A stretch of 64,000 nt of DNA from Akebia trifoliata (Eukaryota; Streptophyta; Magnoliopsida; Ranunculales; Lardizabalaceae). This document shows, one piece after another, positions 1-10,222 of the stretch. Below the pieces are notes generated by a model. It had not been told where the DNA came from, ran no database searches, and worked only from the letters and a program-made list of their open reading frames with translations. The position numbers and the translations under genes were made by a program. How positions within the stretch are numbered: the first letter of the stretch is position 1; the number at the start of each line of letters is the position of its first letter. The stretch covers positions 32,195,330 to 32,259,329 of the forward strand of contig CM030706.1 in assembly GCA_017979445.1 (NCBI GenBank). Reading direction: 5' to 3'.

Positions 1-274
1 CAAGACGATTGGTCACTTATCTTTTCAACTAACGCAGCTATGTGCCTTTCTAAATTTTAAAAAAAAAAAAAAAACATGAAAACCATAACAAAGCCCCAAA
101 TACTAAAGTGCGATTCTATCCCTTTTCACTAATTGAAAACAATCAAACCGGATATAAAGCTCCATCAATAGAGAAATAAGCAAACCAATCCGAGTGCGCA
201 AACCCTAGATATGATTTCAGCTTAAAATTCGTAGAGATGCATCTGGGAGCGAGTTCACAAACCCTAGATCTTGG

Positions 275-595
275 ATTTTGCGGAGAGAGAGAGAGAGAGT
301 GCATGCGAGAGACAACTATAAAGACAAAAGAGATCGAAAAATTTTGAGATAGAGTGCGAGAGAGCGAGCGAGACTGTGTGAGAGAGCAAGAGAGCGAGAG
401 ACAGAGTGTGACCGAGAGAGAGAGACAGAGATGAGTGCGAGAGAGAGAGCGAGAGAGGGAGAGAGAGAGTGTGTGATCGACAGATTTGAGAGATAGAGAT
501 GAGTGAGAGAGAGCGAGAGAGAGAGTGTGATCGACAGATTTGAGAGAGCGAGAGACATAGACGCAGATCGAGCTGTGAAAGAGAGAGAGAGATTT
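275..595. repeat. GA-rich low-complexity tract
   Basis: Imperfect (GA)n with GAGAGCGAGAGA-type variants. It opens apparent minus-strand reading frames made only of Ser, Leu and Arg, which are not genes. It lies inside the CACTA end and mirrors the CT-rich tract just inside the left end of the second CACTA. Confidence 0.9.
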
Positions 596-650
596 GATAC
601 AGTACAGTTAATATAAGTAATGATTTGTATGTGGGTAGAAACGACGGTTA

Positions 651-699
651 AACGACTGTTAAAAGCTGTCGCAATTAACGACAGCTTTTAGCAGTCGTT
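651..699. repeat. Subterminal hairpin of the left CACTA
   Basis: Two 21-nt arms (651-671 and 679-699) are inverted complements at 20 of 21 positions, with a 7-nt loop. Each arm contains the AACGACTG-type motif and AAAGCTGTCG. This is typical subterminal structure of CACTA elements. Confidence 0.75.
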
Positions 700-744
700 T
701 TTAGCGCACTTGTGCAGTCGCGAAAAACGTAATATGACGTAGTG

Positions 745-1863
745 GTGACTGTAGCTGCTTGGGCATTGAGTCCTATTGATCCTTATTTCCAATATTTTCA
801 TTGATGAATTTTTTATATTTTTTATTTAGTGATTAATTGGGGAATTTTTTTGATTATTCTACTCGTTATTTGTGTAAACTTGAGATTGTAAATATTTTTT
901 ATGGTTATTGTTAATCTATAAGTGAAAAAAAGATACTTTGATAGTAGCGGTAATAATTTGTGAAAGAATGTGTTGTGTGGATGTGGAATTAGTTTCTAAT
1001 TTTTCTATCAAAATGGTTGAGTATTGTTTTTTTTTTTTGAAATTATTAAATTGATTATGTTTTAAAAATATTTGTCAAATTGGTTATATAGCAATTTTAA
1101 AATTTTATTTTATTTCTTGAAAATGATTATTTGATATGTGAAATTATTTGCGAAATTACTTTAATTTTGTGAACCAAAATTGACCTTAAATTCAAGTCAA
1201 GGGTATAAGCAAATTCATCAAATCATTTTTTTGCAAAGAAAAATAATTTTAAAACTCGACATACCACACTCAATTAGGGGTGTCAATGGGTACCCATTTA
1301 ACCAAATCGAATACCCTGGTTCTGGATCCCTTTTTATTGGAACCGATTAGAGCCAGGTTTAAAAGAGAAAAGTTCAAATTTTGTTCTTCAAATTTCACAT
1401 CCCGCTCAAAATTTAAAATTCGCCCTCAGTTGCCAAATTTCAAATTTCAAAATTGAAATAAAATTTCAAATTCCTGTTCTCATTAATGATTTAAATTTTA
1501 AATTATAAATCCCACTAATTGTCAAAATTGAAATATAATTTCAAATCCCGCTCTTAGCCAACAAGATTCAAAATTCAAATTCAAAATTCTGCTCTCAACC
1601 GACAAGATTCAAATTTCATATTCAAAATCTCGCTCTCAACCAACAAGATCCAAAATTTAAAATTCCATTCTCAATTAACAAGATTCAAAATTCAAATTTA
1701 ACATCAAAATCCCACTCGCTAAAATTTTTAAACCATCTATAAATATAATCACTTTTTCTCTCCTTTTCACCAAGTTCTACTACATCTTCTTTTTTCATTT
1801 TCACTCAGCTCTATTACATCTTTTCTCTATCTCAACTTCATTTTCTCTTTAAACATCATTTTG
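745..1863. other. AT-rich sequence 5' of the Harbinger transposase relic
   Basis: No gene is seen. 1380-1720 holds four or so degenerate repeats of a 'caaatttcaaaattc...cccgctctcaaccaacaag' type. 1730-1860 is pyrimidine-rich and leads into the transposase ATG, so it may be the old Harbinger leader. No Harbinger terminal repeat could be fixed here. Confidence 0.5.
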
Positions 1864-2139
1864 ATGTCTCATTTTTCAAACATTTTAAGATTTATCCTTG
1901 ATAATAAATCTAAGGATAACGATGTAGATGTGATATCAAGACTACTTATAAAAGAAGAGCAGTCAAATAATCGAATGCAAACGACGCGCCGTTGTGGTTC
2001 CATTCCCAGCCACATTACCATTTACCATAACAGAGTTCAAGGTCATGAAAGACTCTATCGTGATTATTTTGCTGAAGATGTTGTATACAACGACCATCTA
2101 TTTCAGAGGAGGTTTCAAATGTGTCCTCTTTTTCATTGA
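1864..2139 (+). pseudogene. PIF/Harbinger transposase, N-terminal part (split by a CACTA insertion)
   Basis: The ATG at 1864 opens a frame whose C-terminal half reads HERLYRDYFAEDVVYNDHLF followed by QRRFQM. This is the conserved region (G-HERL--DYF-----Y---LFRRRFRM) just N-terminal of the DDE domain in plant Harbinger (DDE_Tnp_4) transposases. The frame then degenerates and stops at 2137-2139, a few bases before the CACTA end at 2152. The rest of the same protein resumes at 10223 on the same strand. Homology is from family knowledge; the split is seen directly. Non-functional. Confidence 0.75.
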
Positions 2140-2284
2140 ATTAAAAATGCGCACTACGTGAAAATCTCAAATTTTAACGAAAAAAATTGTTGGGCCTGGC
2201 CCGTCAAATTTTTAACACTCAAATTCCGCGGCCAATGGACCACGAATTTTGTGTCCACAAAACACATTCTACAGTTGCCAAACA

Positions 2285-2565
2285 CTTCGTCTCTCTCACT
2301 CACTCACTCTCTGTATCTCTCTTTGTCTGATCTCTCTCGAATGTCTCGATCTTTCTCTCTATCCCTCTCCGTCTCCCTCCCTGTCTTCCTCGATCTCGTC
2401 TCTTGATCGATCTCATCTCTCCCTCTATTTGATCGCTCAATCTTTCTCTATCTGATCGCACGATCTCCGATCTCTCGAAGTGATCTCTCAACTTTGGAAA
2501 TGATGGAGTGAATCAGAAGTTTTCTCTTGTGTTTTAAGGTGAGTCTCTCTCTCTCTCTCTTCTCT
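2285..2565. repeat. CT-rich tract inside the left CACTA end
   Basis: Imperfect (CT)n and TCTCGATC runs, ending in a pure (CT)n near 2547-2565 after a GGTGAG that looks like a splice donor. It may be the leader of a transcript starting in the element. The overlapping small frames are low-complexity artefacts. Confidence 0.7.
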
Positions 2566-2599
2566 CTTAGATTGATAGATCCTTAACCATATTCATGTT

Positions 2600-4539
2600 G
2601 TTGACGATGCGATTTAGGATTTCTGATCCCACAAAATACATTAATTTTGGTTTTCTATTTCCCAAAGGTATTACCTTCAAGTTGAAAGGTAATTTTGTTA
2701 TTCGATTTTTATTCCCACCGATTAAGATTTCATGTCATTTTAATTTGATTTACAAAAACGAGATACATGAACATCAACACTATTTCTTCTCTTCCCGATC
2801 TGTTTCAGAGTTTTTTGAAATCTGCGAGATTTTGATTGTCTGTTGGTGTTCTTAATCTCTAAAAGAGATTGATTCAATTACTTCGTTATCATGTTTTAGG
2901 GTTTTAGTAGACATTATAAGCTTTGGAGATCAGGTAAGTTGTTTCATAAATTTTAGAACTTGAGATTTTGTTTCGATGCTTGATCTAAATATTTTGGTGA
3001 TCTATCGATGAATCTGAATTGGATGTTGTAGGGTTGTTTGATTCCTTATTTAATTTATATATATATATATGTTGATGATCATAAGATTCATTGTTTTAAC
3101 ATTGCTCTCAGATTTGTTGATTTTCTATAAATTAATTGCATTTCTCTAGCTAATATTTTAGATAAAAATAGATCATTTTTGTGATGTTTTACGTATTTTA
3201 ATTTTTATTGTATGTTTTTTTTATTCTTAGTGAGTGTCATATATAACGCTTTGTTTGTTGACTTTTTTTTTTCATGTTGATGAGCTCCCTTATTGATTTT
3301 CTAGGTTAGTAATTTTTTCTCCCATAGAAGAAGCGATAGCATTAGAATTGATGGTCATTTTTTTGATTTATAGTTTTCACCTTTGCATATGGATATCATT
3401 AAGATTTGACATACCTCTAGCAACATAATTTACATAAGAGCATCCATAGTTTTTTGTCATCCAACTCATCATCAAGATTTGTGGAGTGGCTACACTTGTA
3501 AATTCCTATTTACCTGCTCTCACCATATGCTTCTACTCTCTGTTTATGCTCTCTTTGAAAGAAATAGGAGTTTGTACATCAAGCTAGGATGTTAGAGTGA
3601 TTGGCCAAACATAAAGCCTCCTGGTTAGGACCCATCAGGAAAGCAATTGGAATAAGATGAAGAGGAATTTTCTTAGTGACAGTAAGCCTAGTTGATTCAG
3701 TCATGTTTGGTTTCCCTTTTGCACCATGAGGTGACTCCCAATTGAAACAGTATAACAGTATGATTTGTTCCATACATTTCAACATACATAATACTCCAGA
3801 AGATATTTCCACTTTTATCATCTACTAAATTTTTGAGTCACATACCAATATCCCCCCCTTTAGTTTTGCCTTTCATAGTCTTACTTCTCATCCATCTCAC
3901 CATCTTCATGTCTGTTGTGCTCATTTTATAAACATCCTTTTTTCTGACTGTCCGAATTTCAACTCCATAAAACTTGGTATCACTTACCCAAAAAAGAAGA
4001 AGCTTAATTGGTATTATTGTTGTTTTGTAAATTTACATGTAGTTTTTGGGTACACGTCAGTCACATAATACTTCAGAAGGACATTTCTACTTCAGCCACC
4101 TACCACTTATTGTTTGTCACACATCCTCACCAATATCTCCATCTTTATGGTTGATTGTTCTTATTTTTGATAAGCACGGTTAATGAATTTAAATAACAGA
4201 AGTAGCATTTTCAGAATATTTCTTGCATATCAGTTTTAAGTCTTAACTAACATCTCATTCCTATGAGTCTCCCTACTAAATTTGCATTAAATCTATTTTA
4301 GGGTATGTCTCGCTAATCAATCTTAGCTAGCATCTCATCCTTATGAGTATCCTTACTTATATGGTTCTACCTATCTTAAAAATCTTAGTTTCTAAGAAGT
4401 ATAACCAGGTATGCATTTCATTTTCAATTTGTGCCTGTGAATAGGGATCATCATCTAATATGCTACTGATCAGTTTGGGCTTTTATGTTTACTATAAAAA
4501 AACAAAAAAAAACAAATTATATTACTATGTTGGATGTAG
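2600..4539. other. CACTA interior, no identified gene
   Basis: AT-rich with no convincing coding. A diverged direct repeat ('ataatac-tcagaag--atttc-acttt') occurs at about 3788 and 4068, and a second ('catctcat-c-tatgagt--cc-tact') at about 4251 and 4331. The 80-codon minus frame at 3579-3821 was not recognised. Confidence 0.4.
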
Positions 4540-4848
4540 GAGATGGCATTCTTACTGATGGTGAAGCGTGCAAAATTTGTTCTTGACAAAGCTCGGAGGT
4601 GGATGTGGAAGGTTCTTTATGCTTGACTTTTCCCAATGCTACTACTCTAGCCTCATTGAAAATTTATTTTTGATTAATGTGAACCATATTTGGAGTTTAG
4701 TAGATAGTATTAGGTCCTTTTTAGTTCTAAAAAAATTATTCCCCTGCAGGGTAAAAGCACTTCAACAATCAACCGTAAGCATCACTGGTTAATGGAGCAG
4801 AAGCTCCTCCATTTTGTGGATGCTTTTCACCAATATGTCATGGACAGG
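4540..4848 (+). pseudogene. Captured exons of a gamma-tubulin complex component (GCP, Spc97/98 family; GCP5-like)
   Basis: Two exon-sized pieces keep frame and splice signals. Exon A (4540-4611) encodes EMAFLLMVKRAKFVLDKARR then WMWK. A GT-AG intron (4612-4749) follows. Exon B (4750-4848) encodes a 33-residue piece containing NRKHHWLMEQKLLHFVDAFH then QYVMDR, and ends at a GT. This matches, from memory, the plant GCP5-type GRIP motif 2 region; which GCP paralogue is less certain. In its source the protein nucleates microtubules in the gamma-tubulin ring complex. Here only about 57 residues are present and I find no flanking exons, so it is a captured fragment within the CACTA element. Confidence 0.65.
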
Positions 4849-5974
4849 GTTAGAAAAATTTTCAATATTTTGTCCTTGATTTCTTATTGGAGATGGGATT
4901 TGGTCACTCTAATATCATTGACCTGGTTTTATTTTGTGATCACAAAGTAAGAAATTGCTGCTTTCCTATGAGATGCCAAGATAGAGGAACCTTATTGCTA
5001 TTAACTTCTAGTCAGTGGTGCGGCTTGTGCTTACATTTAACCTTATATGCTGTTGTTGTTACTGTTCTTATTATTATATGCTTGTATTATGTTTTGTTCC
5101 CACCCCTATTTCATCTCTGGCTTTAACTTTCTTCTTAGTTATATGCTGTTGCCGTGACTGTTTCACTGGAATATCTTGTTTGACATGCTACTGTCTTGAA
5201 ATACCCAAAAAATTCCTGCTATTGCATTGCTTATTTTACTTCTGCTTCTGCCTTCTTACCAAATAATGCTCGTTCTGTTTTATAGCAAGTTTCCACAAAC
5301 TCCTCTAAAAGTGACTGAGGAACCTTGTTTCATGACAAAAAACAATGGGTAGAAAAGAGTAGTAGCCTGCCTCCTTTACCATACACGATGCATGCACCTT
5401 TGCATGGAATGAATGGGATGGAGTTGGAATCCTCTGTTTGACTTGGCCAAATTAGCACATTAAGTGTTTGTACGACAATTGTTTGAAAAATCTTGTATTG
5501 GTACCAATACAGAGTTGCTCACTATCAAACTTGATTCAATAGATCTCTTAAATCAGTTAACATCTTCCATGGACAATCAAACCCAATTGATACGCCATCT
5601 ATAGATGCGTTTCCTCAAGATACAAAGGAAAATCATATAAACTCGACCTCAGCACAGTGTCATGTGCAATCACTCCACTCCACCCAAACAATTTCATTTT
5701 CACAGCACCACATGCGTCTGTTACGCTGTTGGATGCTATGCGTCAAACGTAGTTGGATATTAGAAAAGCCCAAAAAAATATCTTGCTAGGCTAAGCCAAA
5801 CTAACTAGCAGAAGAAGTAGAAAGGAAACTGACCGAGTGAACAAATTAAAACAAGTAAATCGATCAATGGTTGGTCTCCTTCTCACCATCCACCAATTTC
5901 CACAACCACTTCCCTTCTCTCCTTCTCTTATTAAATTAAGGAGTAAGTCGAGATTTCGAACTTCCATCAGATCC

Positions 5975-6015
5975 GGACTGCCCAAGTGTTGATGGCATCA
6001 ACACTTGGGCAGTCC
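5975..6015. repeat. Perfect 20-bp inverted repeat with a 1-nt spacer
   Basis: The arms GGACTGCCCAAGTGTTGATG (5975-5994) and its exact complement (5996-6015) are separated by one G. It lies about 50 bp before the captured enolase exon and may mark a rearrangement or capture junction. Confidence 0.9.
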
Positions 6016-6064
6016 TACAAACATAAATGCTCCAATCCAATTGAAAAGTCCAGGAATGGAAAAG

Positions 6065-6453
6065 ATCAATGTCATCAATGGAGATTCTCATGCGGGCAAT
6101 AAGCTGGCAATGCAGGTAATACTCAGATCAGCAATGTGCTATGAACAGTTATACCTTTTTGTTGTAGGACTTTGTTCTAATTTGTGCATTTTTTTTCTTG
6201 TAGGAATTTATGATTCTGCCTGTTGGGGCATCTTCCTTCAAGGAAGCCATGAAGATGGGTGTAGAAGTAGAATCATCATTTAAAGGCAAGCTTTTCCCTT
6301 TCTTTTAAAGAACACAAATTTACAACACAATAATTATCTTCAGGATTCATCACAATTGTCTCCATTTTGCTTTCTCAGTCTGTGATTAAGAAGAAGTATG
6401 GGCAAGATGCAGCTAATGTTGGTGATGAAGGTGGCTTTGCTCCTAACATTCAG
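6065..6453 (+). pseudogene. Captured enolase exons with introns retained
   Basis: Three successive pieces match plant enolase (2-phosphoglycerate to phosphoenolpyruvate, glycolysis). About 6066-6115 encodes NVINGDSHAGNKLAMQ (enolase has NVINGGSHAGNKLAMQ). 6204-6287 encodes [20 protein letters not shown] then EV. 6379-6453 encodes [20 protein letters not shown] then APNIQ. Introns with AG acceptors and GT donors separate them, so it was taken from genomic DNA and is not a processed copy. An extra base after GVEV (near 6271) shifts the HHLK codons, and the donor there is GC. The N terminus, most active-site residues and the C-terminal barrel are absent. Non-functional as an enzyme. Confidence 0.8.
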
Positions 6454-6936
6454 GTCAGCAACTGCTTTAATCATTTGTTCCCCTTTTTTGCAAGGATTTT
6501 CATTTTGAGAAACTTGGACGACAATTTCTGTATATTTTTTGAAGATGCCATTGCATCCAATGGCTATTGTGAACTTAATGAGAGCTTGCATAGCAACTAA
6601 AGGCACATTTTGGTCCATTTCTAATTTTTTTTACACATTATCACAAATAAGTGTCGTACAGTCATTACATCCGGACCTATTTACCAAGTTGTTAAACACT
6701 ACTTTTGTTGTTTTTATATTATATATCTCTACTCATTTATTACTTTATTGCATAGCTATATGTTGTATGGAAATATTTTCCTTGACATAGTATTCTCTCC
6801 TTGTAAGATTCCCAAGGGTGGCATATCAGACACCTTGTATCCATGTTGGTAATGGACACATGTACAAATGACGTTGTTACACATATGAGAGCTATTTTCA
6901 GTTACACGATTTCCATCTAACTAAAAGTTTTCATGA

Positions 6937-7500
6937 TTAGATAGTGGTAATAACAAATTGTTCATAATCTGAACTTAATCCATTCAATGTGTAACCGACA
7001 AGATCAAAATCTGATACCTTTTCTCTTATTGCAGCTAGAGAATCTGATAGGGACTTAATTTGTTGAATGTATTCAATCACGGAAGAAGAGCCTTCGTTGA
7101 TGTTTTGAAGTTGACCCTTGAGCAGAGTTCTATGAGTCGTAGATTGTTGTCTGAAGAGTTCTTCAAGTATTTCCCACACATCCTTGGATGATGTGAGACC
7201 AAGTATTTGAGTGGAGATTCCTTCGGTAAGAGTGTCATTGATACAACTTTTTATACAGTGGTCATTTTTTCGCCATGCGACGTATAATGGATTTGGCTTC
7301 ACTGACTGAGAAGGATTAGAGGGCTCTAGAGTTTTTGAAGGGGTTGTTATAGATCCATTAAAATAGCCCAATAGGTCAGTGCTGATGAGAATGTATTCCA
7401 ACTGATCTCTCCATAACAGATAGTTGGAAGTGTCTAGTTTAACAGAGACAAAGCTTGTAATGTTGTCGATTGGAAGAGAGAAGTGAGTGGAGCATGTAGA
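6937..7500 (-). pseudogene. Copia-type Gag fragment (UBN2 / retrotran_gag family)
   Basis: Minus-strand reading gives a Gag N-terminal region: 'KLDTSNYLLWRDQLEYILIS' upstream, then a 154-codon open stretch with SSKDVWEILEELFRQQSTTH, LLKGQLQNINEGSSSVIEYI and GLSSDYEQFV. These are hallmarks of Copia Gag in plants. No zinc knuckle, protease, integrase or RT follows, and no LTRs were found beside it. It is a fragment carried in the CACTA element, on the strand opposite the other captured pieces. Confidence 0.75.
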
Positions 7501-9170
7501 AAAATATATTATTGTCTCATTAAAGGTTTACACATCTCCTGTAATCCCAATAGGATCTCCCAATAATTAAGGGTCTAAGTAGAGAACCAAAGTTATTTGG
7601 GATACCATCCTAGACAAATTAAGGCATAGTCTGGCTTCCTAGAAACTCCAATTCTATGCAGATTGACTCCTCACCAAATGAAAGCTCAACAGTGCTTGCA
7701 AGGTGGGGTTCCTTTTGTGTTAATATTTATAATTTTCTGGTCTGTTTGATATGTAGTTCAGTTTCTTATGTAGTCAGTCATTGACTTTATGGCTATTTTC
7801 TTTGGTTCATTGCAATTGCAGGGCCCAGCTATTGGATTTGGCCATGTCACTTCTGAGATGTTAAAGTTATTGAGATGTTATTTGTTTGATGGACCGCCCT
7901 TTCCATGGTTTGTATTTGTGTTTAAGTAAATTTACTAATTTTCAATATCATGTACTTGAAGAAGATCTATCCTTTTATTTCCTTTTTTTTTTTTTTTTGG
8001 TATGTGCTTGTGTTAGTAATATAACAGTTACAAGTCTTCATATGCCAGTCTAATTGATGCTCATGGTTTTGGGTAAGGTCTTAATATGTCAATCTAATAG
8101 TTAGTTCCCCATTTTTATGGGTTCCATATGACCCTTGAGTCAATCAAAGGGTTAGCTCAAACATACATATAAGCTCACACTTGGCTATGGCTTTGTAACA
8201 GAAAAATGGATCCTATACATATGTTTTTTCATGTGTTTTTCTATAAAAGCTACAAACATATTTTTTTATATTCTTTTTCAATTTATTAATCAGAGGAAAG
8301 AGTCACAAGAACAATGCCTACTTGCCACTTCGTCTTGAGTTCAAATATGTTTTCGTCTTGTTACTCAAACCAGCAAGGTTAGACCAGAAGTTCTCCAAGG
8401 GATTTTCAAGTGTTTTCATTGTTGAAGCCTTTTAAAGAATGTAGATCAGCAATTTAAGTACACAAAGGTGTTATTTCTATTTGTTAATTTGAATTGGACT
8501 GCCGGTTCTTCTTGATTTTATATTTTAATAATATTGGTTGTTTTGTGTTGTAGCCAATAATTTGCGTGAATGCTGCCTGTTCAGAGGGTCAGAATGCAAG
8601 AGACCTCAAAAGAGATGACCACGGGTTCCCTTCCCCGACCATTGGATGTTAACCTCCACCATGAGATTGTCGAACATGCTAGGGCGGGGGACATGTAAGA
8701 TCTTAATTTTGAAGTCATTTTAATGTTTAGTTGTTCAGGCGTCTAATGGTTGAAGAGACAACGATATTAAAAATAGCAATTCATGGTGAGCTCTTCGAAC
8801 ACCACCTCTCTTTTGTGGTATGTTGTTCACACTAAATTGTTATCATGGTGCATGATCTTTTTTTCTTTCAGTAGAAACGAGGGCTTGTTATCAAAGGCCT
8901 TATTATCCGCTCCAAAAACTGAGTCAATGACAAAAGAGATGGGAGTGCTATAGATGGCTCTAACCGAGGTGAAATTCGGCCTCATCGTCGAAGGAGAGTA
9001 AGGTATGTGTGTTGACATATTTTCTAGTTTATTAAGATGTGTGTGGACTGAATTATCTTAAAGATTAGAAATTATTTAATTTCCTACTAGTAAGGTATGT
9101 GTGTGGACTGAACTATTGTCAATATTAGAAATTATTATTTAATTTCCTTCTTTATTCAGGGCCTATTAGG
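7501..9170. other. CACTA interior with unidentified exon-like pieces
   Basis: 7823-7905 follows a good acceptor (ttgcag) and reads open as GPAIGFGHVTSEMLKLLRCY then LFDGPPFPW. 8554-8696 is unusually GC-rich for the region, with a possible acceptor before it and a donor-like GTAAGA after it. 8880-9003 is similar and ends GGTATG. These look like further captured exons, but I do not recognise the sources. Confidence 0.35.
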
Positions 9171-9529
9171 ATGGAACATGAATCTTATATAGCTCTGTCT
9201 TTTGCTTTTGAGTTACCTTCACTTGCATTTTCCCTTACTTTTCAAATTCCTCTTATTTATTTTACATTCCCAGCAATCCACCACACCATCATTCCTCAAA
9301 ATCACTTCTCATCTCATAACAACACTCCTTTTCTTCTAAAATCATTCTTCTTCTACCTTGCTTGAATTCCAATTTCGATGATCTTCGTATAGCTTTTTCA
9401 ATCAGGGTAAGTTGCATTCAGATTATTGTTGGATTTTGTTTTTGAATTCTGTACACCATTTTTGATTCATGGATTGATCTTTTTTATGTATGCATATGAA
9501 AGAATAAAATAAAAGTACTTTTGATCTTT
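9171..9529 (+). other. Leader-like sequence before the captured myosin exon
   Basis: Pyrimidine-rich sequence ends in an exon-like stretch 'ttcgatgatcttcg...aatcagg' with donor GTAAGT near 9408. An intron-like segment follows to the acceptor at 9538-9540. It may be the 5' untranslated exon of the myosin gene that supplied the next exon. Confidence 0.4.
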
Positions 9530-9771
9530 GCTTGATTCAGGGAACTCTTGTTAACATCGCCGTCGGCTCACACGTGTGGGCTAAGGATTCGGAGGTTGCG
9601 TGGATAGATGGAGAAGTAATAGAAATCAAAGGAAACGATGCCACCATAGTGCTTGATTCAGGGAACTCTTGTTAACATCGCCGTCGGCTCACACGTGTGG
9701 GCTAAGGATTCGGAGGTTGCGTGGATAGATGGAGAAGTAATAGAAATCAAAGGAAACGATGCCACCATAGT
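9530..9771 (+). repeat. Exact 121-bp tandem duplication of a captured exon
   Basis: Unit 1 is 9530-9650 and unit 2 is 9651-9771; I see no difference between them. Each unit includes the acceptor 'gcttgattcag' and the coding segment, so the duplication copied a splice acceptor together with the exon. Confidence 0.95.
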
Positions 9772-9800
9772 TACCCAACATGGAAAAACAATAAGATATA
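9541..9800 (+). pseudogene. Captured N-terminal exon of a plant class XI myosin, present twice
   Basis: Each copy encodes [20 protein letters not shown] then [17 protein letters not shown]. After the second copy the frame continues TQHGKTIRY. This matches the SH3-like N-terminal domain of plant myosin XI ([25 protein letters not shown]), the actin-based motor of cytoplasmic streaming. The motor domain with the P-loop is absent. The first copy ends directly at the start of the second. It is a fragment and not a motor gene; the family match is from memory. Confidence 0.75.
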
Positions 9801-10029
9801 TATATATATCATATACTGCTTTATTATCAGTTATCTGTAGCTTTGACAGAATTTTCGATCTTAACAAAGATGTTTACATGTATATTAATTTTGGGTTATT
9901 TAATTTAATTTGGAATTTGTTTTATGATTTTTCTTTTGTTTTTTCTTTTTTTGATTTTTTTATTATTATTTTGTTCATTGTGATTAGTGAATTAGAAGAC
10001 CGTGTTATTGTTTGTTAAACCTTCAAATT

Positions 10030-10222
10030 CGACGGTCATACTCTATGGATTTTTTTTTTTGTTTTTTTTTAAGCCATTCTCCAATAATTTGATAGTCCAG
10101 GGCCGTCAAAAAAAAAATTCTACAAGAGAATATTTGACGGGCATATTTGACAGGAGGGTCCGTCAAATTTCTCAAAATTTGACGGGCTAAGACCGTCAAA
10201 TATGGGCCTTTTTCACATAGTG
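10030..10222. repeat. Right subterminal repeat region of the CACTA element
   Basis: Several copies of TTTGACGG or its complement CCGTCAAA occur in both orientations between about 10110 and 10200, ending in CACATAGTG at 10222. A similar CCCGTCAAA lies 45 bp inside the left end. Such motifs are normally the transposase-accessory binding sites. Confidence 0.75.

Larger units (their letters stand above)
1..744. mobile_element. Terminal part of a CACTA (En/Spm-type) transposon, other end outside the window
   Basis: Read on the minus strand from 744, the sequence begins CACTACGTCATATTACG, the canonical CACTA terminus. Just inside lie repeated AACGACTG/CAGTCGTT subterminal motifs and a strong hairpin (651-699), as expected for binding of a TnpA-like protein. 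Further in is a GA-rich tract. The three bases after the end are GTG, but the matching duplication lies outside the window and cannot be checked. No transposase coding is visible in this part. The end differs from that of the second CACTA at 2152, so it is another family. The inner boundary is assumed to be the window edge. Confidence 0.65.
2152..10222. mobile_element. Complete 8.07-kb gene-capturing CACTA transposon (Pack-CACTA)
   Basis: The left end reads CACTACGTGAAAA. The right end, on the minus strand from 10222, reads CACTATGTGAAAA (12 of 13 identical). The element is flanked by the 3-bp duplication GCG at 2149-2151 and 10223-10225, the size expected for CACTA transposition. Subterminal TTTGACGG / CCGTCAAA motifs occur near both ends. 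No TnpD or TnpA coding is recognised, so it is non-autonomous. The interior carries exon fragments of a gamma-tubulin complex protein, enolase and myosin XI, a Copia gag fragment, and further exon-like pieces. It sits inside a Harbinger transposase gene. Confidence 0.85.

Noticed and set aside
316..558. Minus-strand 80-codon frame rich in Ser and Leu
   Set aside because: It is the complement of an imperfect GA repeat; no non-repeat residues support coding.
2158..2491. Three overlapping small frames at the CACTA left end
   Set aside because: They are created by the CT-rich tract.
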